Positions 7,869-17,127 of a DNA stretch of 64,000 bases are shown one piece after another. Position numbers and translations under genes: made by a program. Source of the DNA: Acidobacteriota bacterium (GTDB lineage: Bacteria > Acidobacteriota > Terriglobia > Bryobacterales > Bryobacteraceae); the NCBI GenBank assembly GCA_016213775.1, contig JACQZR010000242.1:1-64000 (forward strand). The letters are read 5' to 3'. Every line of letters begins with the position of its first letter. Within the stretch, counting starts at the first letter, position 1. Below the pieces are notes generated by a model. The model was given only the letters and a program-made list of their open reading frames with translations. It had not been told where the DNA came from and did not search any database.

Positions 7869-10800
7869 ATGCGCCGCTCCCTACACGCCATCCTGATTCT
7901 GCTTGCGCTTTCTCACTCCGTTTTTGGTCAGAGTATCGTCGGCCGCATTTCCGGCACGGTGTCTGATCCCACGCGTTCGGTGATCGCCGGCGCCACGATT
8001 ACCATTACAGATGAAGCCACAAGGCTGGTGCGCGTCACCAAAACGGACGCCAACGGATTCTATGTGGCCACCGCGCTGCCGGTGGGTATCTACACGGTTT
8101 CGGCAGAGAATGCCGGCTTCAAAAGGGCCGCCCGCAGCGGCAACAACCTGGTTGCCGATGGCCGGGTAACGGTGGATTTCACCCTCCAGGTGGGTGATGT
8201 TTCCGCAACCGTCGACGTGGTGGAGGCCGCGGGAGAACAGGTGAACACTGTTTCCGGCGAGGTCTCGCGCGTCATCGACAGCGAACAGGTTGCGAACATG
8301 GCCCTCAACGGGCGCAATTACATGCAGCTTGTTTCGCTCATCCCCGGCGTGGCCCTGTTGGATGAAGATCAACTCGCTCTCACCACCAGCCTCAGCATTA
8401 CCGGGCAATCGGTGAACGGGAACCGCGGCAATACCAACTACCTCAGTGTCGACGGCGGATCGAACATGGACTCCGGATCAAACGGCAGCCAGATCAATAA
8501 CGTCGGCATCGATTTCATTCGCGAGGTGAACATCAAGAGCTCCAACTTTTCAGCCGAGTTCGGACGCAATTCCGGATCGTCGATCAATGTGGTGACCAAG
8601 GGCGGCAGCGACAAGTTCCACGGCGGCGCTTTCGAGTTCTTCCGCAATCAGGTGCTGGACGCAAAGAACTACTTCGCGCCCATCAAAGGGCCGCTCAGGT
8701 TCAACGATTTCGGCTTCAACCTCGGCGGTCCGATCAAGCGCGGGAAGCTGTTCTTCTTCTTTGGCGAAGAGTACAAGCGCATTCGCAGGCTTACGGATCC
8801 TGTGCGCCGCACCGTTCCGACGAATGCGGAGCTGTCGGGCGACTTCAGCCGGCGCACCGGGAACCTGAACTATCCCGGAACCACGATGCCGGTTCCCGAC
8901 CGCGACATTTCGTCGCTGATCGTAGCCGACGGGCGCGCGGTGGCGAATGCCTACAACCGGATGAAATCCATCGCGGCCTTGTACACCGACGCCCCCACCG
9001 GCAACAACGTCACGCACCAGGCGACCAATCCGTTCAACTGGCGGCAGGACATTGCGCGTATCGACTACTCAGCCAACACCACGAACAACGTCTACTTCCG
9101 CTTTCTGCATGACAACTACGACCTGATCGAGCCCTACGGGACCTTCTTCAGCTCCAACCTTCCGATGACCCCGACCAAGCGCAACCGTCCCGGCTATGGC
9201 TTCCAACTGGCGCACACGTGGATGCCGCGCGGCAATCTGGTGAATGAAGCCAAAATCAACTCCAGTTGGAACGGCCAGCGCATCCCGATGGTGGGCGACG
9301 ACTGGACGCGATCGAAGTACGGCTTTGTGTTTCCGCAGGTGTTCAAAGGGACGGGATGGTATGAAGCTGACGGCATGCCGAACATTGACGTATCTGGTTT
9401 TGCCAACCTGCGCGGGCCTAACCAGGCGCTGATGTCGCCCACTACCGACATACAGTTGATGGAGACGCTCACCTATATCAAGGGGCGTCATACGTCGAAG
9501 GTGGGCCTCACTTTCATCCGCAATCGCAAAGACCAGAACGTACGCTCCGAGTATGCCGGATACGTGAATTTTTCGGCGGACAGCGGCAATCGCAATTCCA
9601 CCGGGAATGCCGTAGCGGACGCGCTGCTGGGCAATTTCCGCACCTATCGCGAAGCCTCCGCGGATCCGATCGGGTTCTTCCGGTTCACCTCGTGGGAAGG
9701 CTTTGTTACCGACAGTTGGAAGATCACGCGGAAGCTGAGCCTGGAGCTTGGCATGCGCTGGCAGCGGAACCTGCCTACATACACGCAGGCGAATAACATC
9801 ACCAACTTCGTGCCCGGCCTGTACGATCCCGCGCGAGCGGTGACTGTGACGCGGACGGGAATCATCGTGGCGAACTCGGGCAATCCCTTTAATGGTCTCA
9901 TCCGTGCGGGCAGCGGAGTTCCCGACAGCGAACTGCCGCGGCTCACGGGCACGGACATGGAAGCTCTGAGTGTGATTCCAGCGGGCGCCGAGCGCGGTTT
10001 CTACCGGCCGCGGATGCTGTTTGCGCCCCGGTTCAGCTTCGCCTATGCGCCCTTCAACGACAACAGGACGGCCATCCGCGGCGGCTTCGGCATGTTCTAT
10101 GACAAGCCGGAAGGGAACCTGATCTTCCCGATGCTCAACTACGCGCCGTGGCTGCAGAGCGTCACATACGAGAGCGGCAACGTGAGCAACGCCAGCGGCG
10201 GTACAGCGGCGGCTCTGTCGCCTCTGGGCAGTGTAAATGCGATCAATCCGCTGTTGAACACGCCGTACACGATGAGCTGGAGTTTCGGCATCCAACGCGA
10301 GTTCCGCAAAGGGATTTTCGTGGAGGGCAGCTACGTGGCCAACGTGGGACGGCACTTGATCCGCCAGCCGGACATCAATCAGGTGCCTTTTGAAACGCTT
10401 TACCAGATCCGGGCGATTCCGTCGGCGCAGCGGCCTGCGGACAATGCGATGCGGCCCTACCTCGGCTATTCCAACATCCGCCAGCGGCTGAGCGATTCGA
10501 CGTCGAACTACCATTCGATGCAGTTATACGCGGCGCGGCGCAAGGGCCGGTTGATGCTTACCGGCAGCTACACTTTCTCCAAGGTGCTCACCGATGCCAG
10601 CGGTAACGGGGACAATCCGGAGAACCCTTACGACCGCCACTACAGCTACGGGCCGGCGAGCTTCGATCGCAACCATGTGATGGTGGGCACTTACACGTAT
10701 CAGATTCCGATGCATAAGTTCCAGAACGCGGTGCTGAAGAAGGCGTTCCTGGGCTGGGAGTTCAGCGGGATCACACGACGACAGACCGGCCAAGCCTATA

Positions 10801-11183
10801 CGATCTCCGCCAACACCTCCGTCGGCGGGCGCCGGGCCGACTACTTAGGTGGGCCGGTGCTCATGCCCGCCGATCAGCGCGGGCCGAACATGTGGTTCAA
10901 CCCGGCGGCATTTGGACCGGCGGCGAACGACCGGCGCGGCAATTCCGGCGTTGGTATTGCGCGCGGCCCGGGATTGTTTCTCTGGGATTTGTCGTTGCGG
11001 AAGTGGTTCAGCGTGACCAGGGATGGCCATCACCGGCTACAGTTCCAGGCGGACGGATTCAATATTCTGAACCATGTGAATTTCCGCGGGCCGAATACGA
11101 ATCGGACCGACGTGAATTTTGGTACTATCTCGTCGGCAGGTCCAGCGCGGAACATACAATTTGCTCTGCGTTACAACTTCTGA
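7869..11183 (+). CDS. TonB-dependent receptor, Oar-like, with carboxypeptidase regulatory-like domain
   Basis: A 1104-aa outer-membrane protein. A signal peptide (about 20 residues, ending SVFGQ) precedes a carboxypeptidase-regulatory beta-sandwich (residues ~25-110, ISGTVSDPTRSVIAGATI), a plug-like domain (~120-230, MALNGRNYMQLVSLIPGV and VDGGSN) and a long beta barrel ending in the typical aromatic C-terminus ALRYNF. This is the Acidobacteriota/Myxococcota Oar-type family for uptake of large ligands; the ligand is not predictable. ATG 7869 is chosen for the signal peptide and the GTGAGG site 8 bases upstream, although the frame is open from 7746 into the cyclase gene. It is followed by a candidate small RNA and terminator. 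Confidence 0.92.
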   Translation: MRRSLHAILILLALSHSVFGQSIVGRISGTVSDPTRSVIAGATITITDEATRLVRVTKTDANGFYVATALPVGIYTVSAENAGFKRAARSGNNLVADGRVTVDFTLQVGDVSATVDVVEAAGEQVNTVSGEVSRVIDSEQVANMALNGRNYMQLVSLIPGVALLDEDQLALTTSLSITGQSVNGNRGNTNYLSVDGGSNMDSGSNGSQINNVGIDFIREVNIKSSNFSAEFGRNSGSSINVVTKGGSDKFHGGAFEFFRNQVLDAKNYFAPIKGPLRFNDFGFNLGGPIKRGKLFFFFGEEYKRIRRLTDPVRRTVPTNAELSGDFSRRTGNLNYPGTTMPVPDRDISSLIVADGRAVANAYNRMKSIAALYTDAPTGNNVTHQATNPFNWRQDIARIDYSANTTNNVYFRFLHDNYDLIEPYGTFFSSNLPMTPTKRNRPGYGFQLAHTWMPRGNLVNEAKINSSWNGQRIPMVGDDWTRSKYGFVFPQVFKGTGWYEADGMPNIDVSGFANLRGPNQALMSPTTDIQLMETLTYIKGRHTSKVGLTFIRNRKDQNVRSEYAGYVNFSADSGNRNSTGNAVADALLGNFRTYREASADPIGFFRFTSWEGFVTDSWKITRKLSLELGMRWQRNLPTYTQANNITNFVPGLYDPARAVTVTRTGIIVANSGNPFNGLIRAGSGVPDSELPRLTGTDMEALSVIPAGAERGFYRPRMLFAPRFSFAYAPFNDNRTAIRGGFGMFYDKPEGNLIFPMLNYAPWLQSVTYESGNVSNASGGTAAALSPLGSVNAINPLLNTPYTMSWSFGIQREFRKGIFVEGSYVANVGRHLIRQPDINQVPFETLYQIRAIPSAQRPADNAMRPYLGYSNIRQRLSDSTSNYHSMQLYAARRKGRLMLTGSYTFSKVLTDASGNGDNPENPYDRHYSYGPASFDRNHVMVGTYTYQIPMHKFQNAVLKKAFLGWEFSGITRRQTGQAYTISANTSVGGRRADYLGGPVLMPADQRGPNMWFNPAAFGPAANDRRGNSGVGIARGPGLFLWDLSLRKWFSVTRDGHHRLQFQADGFNILNHVNFRGPNTNRTDVNFGTISSAGPARNIQFALRYNF

Positions 11184-11263
11184 TCGCAAAAAATGTGGCC
11201 AGAAGCAGTGTATGGAACTGAGGTACTATTGTCTGCTTCGTGCTTCTTGAATAAATTATAGTT

Positions 11264-11370
11264 GTGGGGTGAATTTGACGCCCCTGCGAACTGTGGGTTT
11301 ACCTGCCTTTCCCCCCAAGGTAGAGCCGGTTGCTCGTTTACCCGAGCAACCGGCTGTTGCTTTTTGCGGC
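11264..11370 (+). ncRNA. candidate small RNA or structured 3' region, unclassified
   Basis: About 195 bases separate the receptor stop (11183) from the convergent gene end (11379). Within it a promoter-like sequence (TTGTCT near 11229, 17-base spacer, TAAATT) is followed by GGGG...CCCC (ggggtgaatttgacgcccc) and CCTT...AAGG hairpins, then a perfect 13-bp terminator stem. This could be an independently transcribed RNA of about 105 nt or only the structured tail of the receptor mRNA. No known class (6S, SRP, tmRNA, common riboswitches) was recognised by eye. Confidence 0.3.
11324..11366 (+). terminator. rho-independent terminator
   Basis: A perfect 13-bp inverted repeat (AGCCGGTTGCTCG, 11324-11336; CGAGCAACCGGCT, 11343-11355) with a 6-base loop is followed by a T-rich run (TTGCTTTTT) on the plus strand. 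The minus strand lacks a T-run after the stem, so it terminates rightward transcription from the receptor or the candidate small RNA. Confidence 0.8.
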
Positions 11371-11378
11371 CTGAGTGC

Positions 11379-14300
11379 TTAGCGCGCCACCGGCACTACC
11401 GCGGGCACGCTCTTGTCCTTGGCGAGTTTGTTGAACGCGGCCAGTTCCGTGTCGAGCAGCGATTTCAATTGACCCAACTGCTGGTTGATCGCGGTGGCCA
11501 GTTCCTCATAGAGCAACTGCGATTGCCGCGTAGGCGCGGCCTCGGCGGTTTGGATCACACCAAGCAACGCCGCCAGGCGGTTATTCAGCCTGATAGGAAA
11601 GTTGAGCGGATCCTGGCTGCTTTGGTTCTTGGTCTGGTACAACTGTTCCTCCACCGCGGTGAGCTTCTTAGCCAGGGCCTTGCCCGATTCGATGACATCG
11701 GCGTATTGCCTGGCATCGAGCCGCGCGCTCATTTCTTCGATTTGCTTGCGTGCGTTGCGGATGTTGAGGATGCCCCTGTGCGTTTCGCTGAGCTTGTCGC
11801 GCGCTTGCAGGGACAGCGTCAGTTGCTGTTGCAGTTGCTCCGGCGTGATCTGCGTCAGTCGCGGGTCGTTGCGGATTTCCAGCGCCTGCGTGAGCCCCTT
11901 GCCATCCACGGTGAGCTTCACCTGATAGACCCCGGGAACGGCTTTGGGACCGCGGGTGAAACCGGCCCAGAGGATCATGCCTGGGATAGTGACGGCGTCC
12001 TCGTGACGCAGGTCCCACACGAACCGGTTGAGCCCGGCTGCAGCGGTGAGCCGCGGAGCGCGAGGACGGCGGGGGCCGCCTTCCTCGTCATCGTCACCAG
12101 CGGGTCCTTCGCGCGCCGCGCCGCCTCTTGCCGCCTGCCTGGTGGAGTACTTGTTCACAACCTTGCCCGATGCATCGAGGATCTCCAATGTTGCCTCTTT
12201 CGGCGCTCCCTTGAGATAGAAGTTCAACACCGCGTTGAAGCCCGTGGCGGCGGTGCGGTACGCCGGTTCAGGAGCGAACAGGTAGGCATCGCCTTTCGCC
12301 GTGCCGTCCTTGATCTGGTGGAGCACGTTCAAGTCTTCCAGCACATAGAAGCTGCGGCCCTGCGTAGCCACCACGAGATCGCCCTCCCGCCTGTGGACAG
12401 CCAGATCCGTGATCGGCACCACTGGCAGGTTGAGTTGTAGCGGCTCCCACTGCCCGCCGTCATTAAAGGAAACGTACAGGCCCGTTTCTGTTCCGGCGTA
12501 GAGAAGGCCGCGGCGTGCGGGGTCCTCCCGGATGACGCGCGTGAACGCGCCATCGGGAATGCCTGTGTTGATCCGCTGCCAGGTCTTGCCGTAGTCGGCG
12601 GTTTTGTAGAGGTAGGGACGGAAATCGTCCCACTTGTACATGGTTCCGGCGGCGTAAGCCACGGCGGGGTCATGCGGCGAAGCTTCGATTTCGTTGATCT
12701 GAATCCACTCCGGCATGCCCTTGGGCGTGACGTTCTGAAACGTCTTTCCGTTGTCCTGCGACACATGGATGAGGCCGTCGTCGGAGCCGGTCCAGAGGAC
12801 ACCCTTCTTCAACGGAGATTCGGCCACGGTGAAGATGGTGCAGTAGTACTCCACGCTGGTGTTGTCCTTGGTGATCGGGCCGCCGGAGCTGGTCTGCTTC
12901 GATTTGTCGTTGCGCGTGAGATCGCCGCTTATGGCCTCCCAACTGGAACCCTCGTTCGTGGAGCGGAACAGAACCTGCGAGGCGGCGTAGAGCACGTTGG
13001 AATCGTGAGGCGAAAACAGAATCGGAAAATTCCACTGGAAGCGGTGTTTCAAGCCCGACGGCGCGTGCCCCATGGGATTATCGGGCCAGGCGTTGATGTT
13101 GCGTGATTGGCGGGTGTGGTGATCGTAGCGCGTCAGCATGCCGCCGTAGGAGCCTGCAAAGACCACGCTCGAATCCTTGGGGTGCGGCGCGATCCAGCCG
13201 CTCTCACCGCCGCCCACCGGCCACCAGTCGCGCTCTCCACCGCTTCCGCGCGAAGCAATCCGTACGGTGGAGTTGTCCTGCTGCGCGCCGTAGATGTTGT
13301 AGGGGAAGTCGTTGTCGGTGGTGACGCGGTAGAACTGCGCCGTGGGCTGCGTTTGCGCGGTCCAGGACTTGCCGCCATCGAAGCTCACGTTCGCCCCACC
13401 GTCGTTGCCTTCCACCATGCGGTCGGGATCGTTTGGCGCGATCCATAGATCGTGGTTGTCGCCATGAGGCGTGCCGATGCGCGAGAACGTACGGCCACCG
13501 TCGCCGGAGCGGTGGAAGGCCACGTTCAGTACGTAGACCACCTCGGCATTCCTCGGGTCGGCGTAGATACGCGTGTAATACCACGCGCGCTGGCGGAGAT
13601 TACGGTCGCTGCTCGTGCGGGTCCAGGTGCTGCCGCCGTTGTCGGAGCGGAACAGTCCACCGTCGTCGGCTTCGATCAGCGCCCACACACGTTCCGGATT
13701 CGCGGGCGATACGGTGATGCCCACCTTGCCGATGCCCCCCTTCGGAAGGCCGGGCTTGCGGGTCAACTCGGCCCAGGTATCGCCGCCGTCGGTGGACTTC
13801 CACAGTCCGCTGCCAGGGCCGCCGCTCTCCAATGTCCAGGGCTTGCGATAGACCTCCCAGAAGCCCGCATAGAGGATGCGCGGATTGGTGGGGTCGAGAA
13901 TCAGGTCGATGGCGCCGGCTTTGTTTCCGCGATCGAGAATCCGCTGCCAGGTCTTGCCTCCGTCCTTGCTTCGGTAGACTCCGCGTTGTTCATTGGGGCC
14001 GAAGGTGTGGCCCAGCGCGGCCACGTATACAAGGTCCGGGTCCTTGGGATGCACGCGCACTCGCCCAATGTGGCGTGTGTCATCGAGACCGGTCTTCTTC
14101 CAGGTCTTGCCGGCGTCGGTGGATTTGTACATGCCGTCGCCGTGCGAGACATTGCCGCGAATCGGCACTTCACCCATGCCGGCGTAGATGACGTTCGGAT
14201 CCGATTCGGAGACGCCGATGGCGCCCACCGATCCGGTGGTGAAGAAGGTATCGGAGATGGGAGCCCATGTGCGGCCTCCGTCACGCGTCTTCCAAATGCC

Positions 14301-14477
14301 CCCGCCCGTCGCGCCAAAGTAGTAGACGTTCGGCTGCGAGGGGACTCCCGCGACGGCTGTGACGCGCCCGCCGCGGTTGGGTCCCACGAGGCGATATTTC
14401 AGGTCTTTGAATGGGACTGTTTGTGCGCAGGCGCCAGCCGCGAAGAGCAACGAGAGAAGAAGCGAGTTCAGGACCAC
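11379..14477 (-). CDS. secreted VPS10/BNR-repeat beta-propeller protein
   Basis: A 1032-aa exported protein. Residues 1-19 form a signal peptide (LLLSLLFAAGACAQ). Residues ~20-720 contain many BNR/Asp-box repeats of the SxDGGxTW type (TRDGGRTW, SKDGGKTW, STDGGDTW, DNGGSTW), giving a sortilin/VPS10-like propeller. The C-terminal ~300 residues hold a beta domain and an alpha-helical, Gln-rich stretch. The family is annotated as glycosyl hydrolase-like, but no sialidase catalytic set is evident; the role is probably binding. The start is GTG 14477. It lies 25 bases downstream of hicA on the same strand, so read-through is possible. Confidence 0.85.
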   Translation of the reverse strand: MVLNSLLLSLLFAAGACAQTVPFKDLKYRLVGPNRGGRVTAVAGVPSQPNVYYFGATGGGIWKTRDGGRTWAPISDTFFTTGSVGAIGVSESDPNVIYAGMGEVPIRGNVSHGDGMYKSTDAGKTWKKTGLDDTRHIGRVRVHPKDPDLVYVAALGHTFGPNEQRGVYRSKDGGKTWQRILDRGNKAGAIDLILDPTNPRILYAGFWEVYRKPWTLESGGPGSGLWKSTDGGDTWAELTRKPGLPKGGIGKVGITVSPANPERVWALIEADDGGLFRSDNGGSTWTRTSSDRNLRQRAWYYTRIYADPRNAEVVYVLNVAFHRSGDGGRTFSRIGTPHGDNHDLWIAPNDPDRMVEGNDGGANVSFDGGKSWTAQTQPTAQFYRVTTDNDFPYNIYGAQQDNSTVRIASRGSGGERDWWPVGGGESGWIAPHPKDSSVVFAGSYGGMLTRYDHHTRQSRNINAWPDNPMGHAPSGLKHRFQWNFPILFSPHDSNVLYAASQVLFRSTNEGSSWEAISGDLTRNDKSKQTSSGGPITKDNTSVEYYCTIFTVAESPLKKGVLWTGSDDGLIHVSQDNGKTFQNVTPKGMPEWIQINEIEASPHDPAVAYAAGTMYKWDDFRPYLYKTADYGKTWQRINTGIPDGAFTRVIREDPARRGLLYAGTETGLYVSFNDGGQWEPLQLNLPVVPITDLAVHRREGDLVVATQGRSFYVLEDLNVLHQIKDGTAKGDAYLFAPEPAYRTAATGFNAVLNFYLKGAPKEATLEILDASGKVVNKYSTRQAARGGAAREGPAGDDDEEGGPRRPRAPRLTAAAGLNRFVWDLRHEDAVTIPGMILWAGFTRGPKAVPGVYQVKLTVDGKGLTQALEIRNDPRLTQITPEQLQQQLTLSLQARDKLSETHRGILNIRNARKQIEEMSARLDARQYADVIESGKALAKKLTAVEEQLYQTKNQSSQDPLNFPIRLNNRLAALLGVIQTAEAAPTRQSQLLYEELATAINQQLGQLKSLLDTELAAFNKLAKDKSVPAVVPVAR

Positions 14478-14502
14478 GATCCTTCGATGATACGACGGCG
14501 CA

Positions 14503-14742
14503 CTACCTCGCCAAATGCAGGCGCTCCAGGTCTGCCGTCGTCCAGCCGATATCGTCGATGATGCCGCGAAGCGTCCCGATTGGGAAGGTGTCGCTCAAAC
14601 CATGATAGGAGACGACCGCGCGCCGCCCATCCGGATGGCGATAAATACGATGGCTACCCCGGATGCGCTTCAACTCAAAGCCGTCGGAGTGGAGTGCACG
14701 GATCAAAGCCCGCGCTGTCACTCCGCGGAGCAATTCACTCAT
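14503..14742 (-). CDS. hicA: HicA family toxin (mRNA interferase)
   Basis: A 79-aa protein with the double-stranded-RNA-binding-like HicA fold, which cleaves mRNA when free. The catalytic-histidine motif is present (LKRIRGSHRIYRHPDGRR, with GSH). The family's usual length is 60-80 aa. Its ATG overlaps the hicB stop by four bases (ATGA), so translation is coupled to the antitoxin. Confidence 0.9.
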   Translation of the reverse strand: MSELLRGVTARALIRALHSDGFELKRIRGSHRIYRHPDGRRAVVSYHGLSDTFPIGTLRGIIDDIGWTTADLERLHLAR

Positions 14743-14993
14743 ACATTAATGGCGACGGCCGGCGTGGACCACTCAAGAATACCGTTTTCCGTATCAACTG
14801 GAACACTCTCGCCGGCTTCGCGAAGGTCCTCCACGTACAGCTCGATTGCTTCGTGCACATTGGCGAGGGCTTCCTGATAGGTATATCCCCAGGTATGGCA
14901 TCCCTTGAGCGCCGGACAGAACGCATGATAGGCACGCCCACTCCCGTTCGTCCGATCCTCCTCGACAACGATCTTGAAAATATAGGATTTCAT
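14739..14993 (-). CDS. hicB: HicB family antitoxin
   Basis: An 84-aa antitoxin with the partial RNase H-like HicB fold: FKIVVEED...YHAFCPALKGCHTWGYTYQEALANVHEAIELYVEDL contains the classic CPxLxGCxTxGxTxxEAxxN pattern. No extra DNA-binding C-terminal domain is visible, so autoregulation is uncertain. ATG 14993 has a GGAAG site upstream; an alternative ATG about 27 bases earlier is possible. The order is antitoxin before toxin, opposite to the classical hicAB. Confidence 0.88.
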   Translation of the reverse strand: MKSYIFKIVVEEDRTNGSGRAYHAFCPALKGCHTWGYTYQEALANVHEAIELYVEDLREAGESVPVDTENGILEWSTPAVAINV

Positions 14994-15103
14994 CTTCTTC
15001 CAGGCCTCGTACCACTCCATCATAAGCCCTGAGCACAGCCGGCTTAGCTCGGAGATAAGTAGTAAACGTCTGGCTGCGAGGGGATTCCCGCAACGGAGTG
15101 TGG

Positions 15104-15601
15104 TCAGAGCAGCATCTCGCCGAGGGCTTGTGGCAGGGAGGAGCGCAGTAACGGGTATGCCTCGGCCAACCGCAACAGATCCAGTTCGTCTTTCTTCCGC
15201 TTTGTCAGTCGTCGCGACGGCTCCGACCAGGCCCACAGTTTCCCCTGGAAAACGTCTTCGAGCGCGGCCACCATCACCGGTTGGTCCAGAACGGTTCGCC
15301 TGCTTGCGCGAGCGGGAAACGCTTCGTATCGAGGATCCTTCGTGAACTGAATTCGCAACTGGCTGCCACCCCGCTGAGCGTTCACGGAGTGCGGGAACAA
15401 CTCCACGCTGAAGCCAGCATCTCTTAGCCCCGCGGGAAGCCGAACCAGGCAATCCGCCACCACTACCAGATCAGCATCCATTGTGTACACCGGCTCCACG
15501 TAGCAATTCACAGCGAGACCGCCGATGAGGCAGTAAGCACCCAACTCCTCGCACAGCCGCACCACGTCGGCAAAGTCGGTGCCCCCACCTTGGGTCGTCA
15601 T
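15104..15601 (-). CDS. nucleotidyltransferase family protein (AbiEii/MNT-like)
   Basis: A 165-aa protein with a nucleotidyltransferase core: IGGLAVNCY followed by TMDADLVVV, matching the GG...DxD pattern of minimal nucleotidyltransferases and AbiEii-like toxins, then a helical C-terminus (LTKRKKDELDLLRLAEAYP). ATG 15601 is chosen over 15625 because GGAGGT lies eight bases before it. No HEPN or AbiEi partner is adjacent. It sits next to hicBA, so a toxin or resistance role is possible but unproven. Confidence 0.7.
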   Translation of the reverse strand: MTTQGGGTDFADVVRLCEELGAYCLIGGLAVNCYVEPVYTMDADLVVVADCLVRLPAGLRDAGFSVELFPHSVNAQRGGSQLRIQFTKDPRYEAFPARASRRTVLDQPVMVAALEDVFQGKLWAWSEPSRRLTKRKKDELDLLRLAEAYPLLRSSLPQALGEMLL

Positions 15602-15727
15602 TTCGAACACCTCCAACGCGGTCATAGCCCGAGGTTAACACACGCATGTTTGAGCGCCTTAGAGGGATTATGGAGTGTGGCGCACTTAACCGGCAGGGGT
15701 CTTGCCGAGGCTTTCCGGTGAATGAAA

Positions 15728-15767
15728 AAGGTCGAGACGAGTCTCGACCTTGCAGGCTGAAGCCTGC
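15728..15767. repeat. tandem palindromes (REP-like intergenic element)
   Basis: Two adjacent perfect palindromes: an 11-bp arm (AAGGTCGAGAC / GTCTCGACCTT, loop GA) directly followed by GCAGGCT-GA-AGCCTGC. They lie in a 195-base non-coding stretch (15626-15820) between two minus-strand genes. The layout resembles the pair at 20933-20964. No T-run follows, so a terminator role is unlikely. Confidence 0.6.
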
Positions 15768-15820
15768 GCCACAAGGTGTCGACCTGTGCAGTTCTGACAC
15801 GGTTATTTCCTAACAGTGCC

Positions 15821-16687
15821 TTAGCTCAAGTGGCCCATCTTGCCCGAACGGTAATCCTCCACTGCCTGCCGCAATTCGTCCTGGGTATTCATGACGAATG
15901 GGCCGTACTGGGCGACGGGCTCGTTGATCGGCTCGCCGGTGAGAATCAGTAGGGACGAATCGGTTTCGGCGGAGAGCGAAATGCCCGTGCCTTTGCGGCT
16001 CAACACGGCGATCATGGCCTCGCCCTTAAGCGAATTGCCATCCACGCTCGCGCCGCCGTGCAAAAGCACAACGCCGCCGTTGTGCCCCTCGGGCAGTTCG
16101 AATTCGGCGCGCGATCCGGCCTTCATCTTCACATCGAAAACATTCATCGGCGTAAATGTTTTCGCGGGTCCCGTGGCTCCTGGGAGAATGCCGGCAATGA
16201 CGCGGGCGGAAACGCCGTCGCTCACATCCAACACCGGGATGTCCTGATTGAGAATGCTCTGATAGCCGGGCTTGGACATCTTGTGCACCTTCGGCAGATT
16301 GACCCACAACTGCACGCCGTGCATCGTGCCGCCCCGGCGGGCGAATTCGCCCTCGTGCATCTCTTCGTGCACGATGCCGGAAGCGGCGGTCATCCACTGC
16401 ACATCGCCGGGGTTGAGAATCCCGGAACTGCCCGTGGAATCGCGGTGCGCGAGTACGCCCTCATAGACAATCGTCACGGTCTCAAAGCCGCGATGCGGAT
16501 GTTCTCCTACGCCATGCGGAGTCTCCGATGGTGGGAAGTACGCAGGCCCGAGATAGTCGAGCATGAGGAACGGGCTCACCTCGTTGTTCACTCCATTCGA
16601 CGGAAAAATGTTGCGCACGGGAAAGCCGTCTCCCACCCAATGCTTCGATCCGTAGCCGTGAATTCCTTGCACAGTCTTGTTTGTCAT
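15821..16687 (-). CDS. pirin family protein
   Basis: A 288-aa bicupin. The N-terminal cupin carries the pirin metal-binding pattern HPHRGFETVTIVYEG and GIVHEEMHEG (His/His/His/Glu). The C-terminal cupin has the conserved PINEPVAQYGPFVMN signature. Pirins act as quercetin dioxygenases or redox-sensing cofactors. It follows the MarR regulator with a four-base ATGA overlap, forming a two-gene operon, which suggests a response to quinones, flavonoids or other electrophiles. Confidence 0.92.
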   Translation of the reverse strand: MTNKTVQGIHGYGSKHWVGDGFPVRNIFPSNGVNNEVSPFLMLDYLGPAYFPPSETPHGVGEHPHRGFETVTIVYEGVLAHRDSTGSSGILNPGDVQWMTAASGIVHEEMHEGEFARRGGTMHGVQLWVNLPKVHKMSKPGYQSILNQDIPVLDVSDGVSARVIAGILPGATGPAKTFTPMNVFDVKMKAGSRAEFELPEGHNGGVVLLHGGASVDGNSLKGEAMIAVLSRKGTGISLSAETDSSLLILTGEPINEPVAQYGPFVMNTQDELRQAVEDYRSGKMGHLS

Positions 16688-17124
16688 TGTGATTTCTCCA
16701 GTTTTCTCAGCAATCCGAATAACGTGCGCCGCTCAGTGGCGGTCAGGCCATGCATGGCGCGTTCCAGGTCGTGCGCATGTGTGGCGAACTGGGCGCGAAT
16801 CAGCGACCGGCCTTCGCTGGTGAGCGAGACGATGCGGGTCCGGCGGTCGCTCGGGTGGCCCACGCGCCGCACCAGGCCGCGCTCTGCCAACCGGTCCACC
16901 GCCGTGGTGATCGATCCGCTCGTAAGCAGCACTTTCCGGCCCAACTCGTTCACCGGCTGTGGGCCGACGTGCAGCAGGGCTTCCAGCACCGCAAAGTCGC
17001 TCAAACACATTCCCAGTGCGGCGATGCTCTGGGTGGCGCGGGTTTCGATAGTTCTAGCTGAGCGCCAAAGCGCCAGCCAGAGGTGAACGCCGCGAACGGT
17101 CCGGGTTGAATTACCTGTTTCCAC
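16684..17124 (-). CDS. MarR family transcriptional regulator
   Basis: A 146-aa winged-helix repressor: the recognition region LTSGSITTAVDRLAERGLVRRVGHPSDRRTRIVSLTSEG holds the wing motif DRR. The start is GTG 17124; a near-perfect 16-bp palindrome lies just upstream (17128-17143), consistent with autorepression. There is a conserved-looking Cys (MCLSD) near residue 40 that could sense electrophiles. It is cotranscribed with pirin. Confidence 0.9.
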   Translation of the reverse strand: METGNSTRTVRGVHLWLALWRSARTIETRATQSIAALGMCLSDFAVLEALLHVGPQPVNELGRKVLLTSGSITTAVDRLAERGLVRRVGHPSDRRTRIVSLTSEGRSLIRAQFATHAHDLERAMHGLTATERRTLFGLLRKLEKSQ

Positions 17125-17127
17125 GTT

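Noticed and set aside
9069-10514. Long minus-strand open frame under the first receptor
   Set aside because: Composition is that of an antisense shadow and the receptor on the plus strand has clear domains throughout.
13100-13720. Repetitive DNA inside the BNR gene as a tandem repeat locus
   Set aside because: The similarity is at the protein level (Asp-box repeats) and diverged in DNA; it is ordinary propeller structure.
14739-15452. Longer version of the HicB gene reading in from upstream
   Set aside because: The added 150 residues cross the nucleotidyltransferase gene in another frame; the HicB family starts at the MKSYIFK segment.
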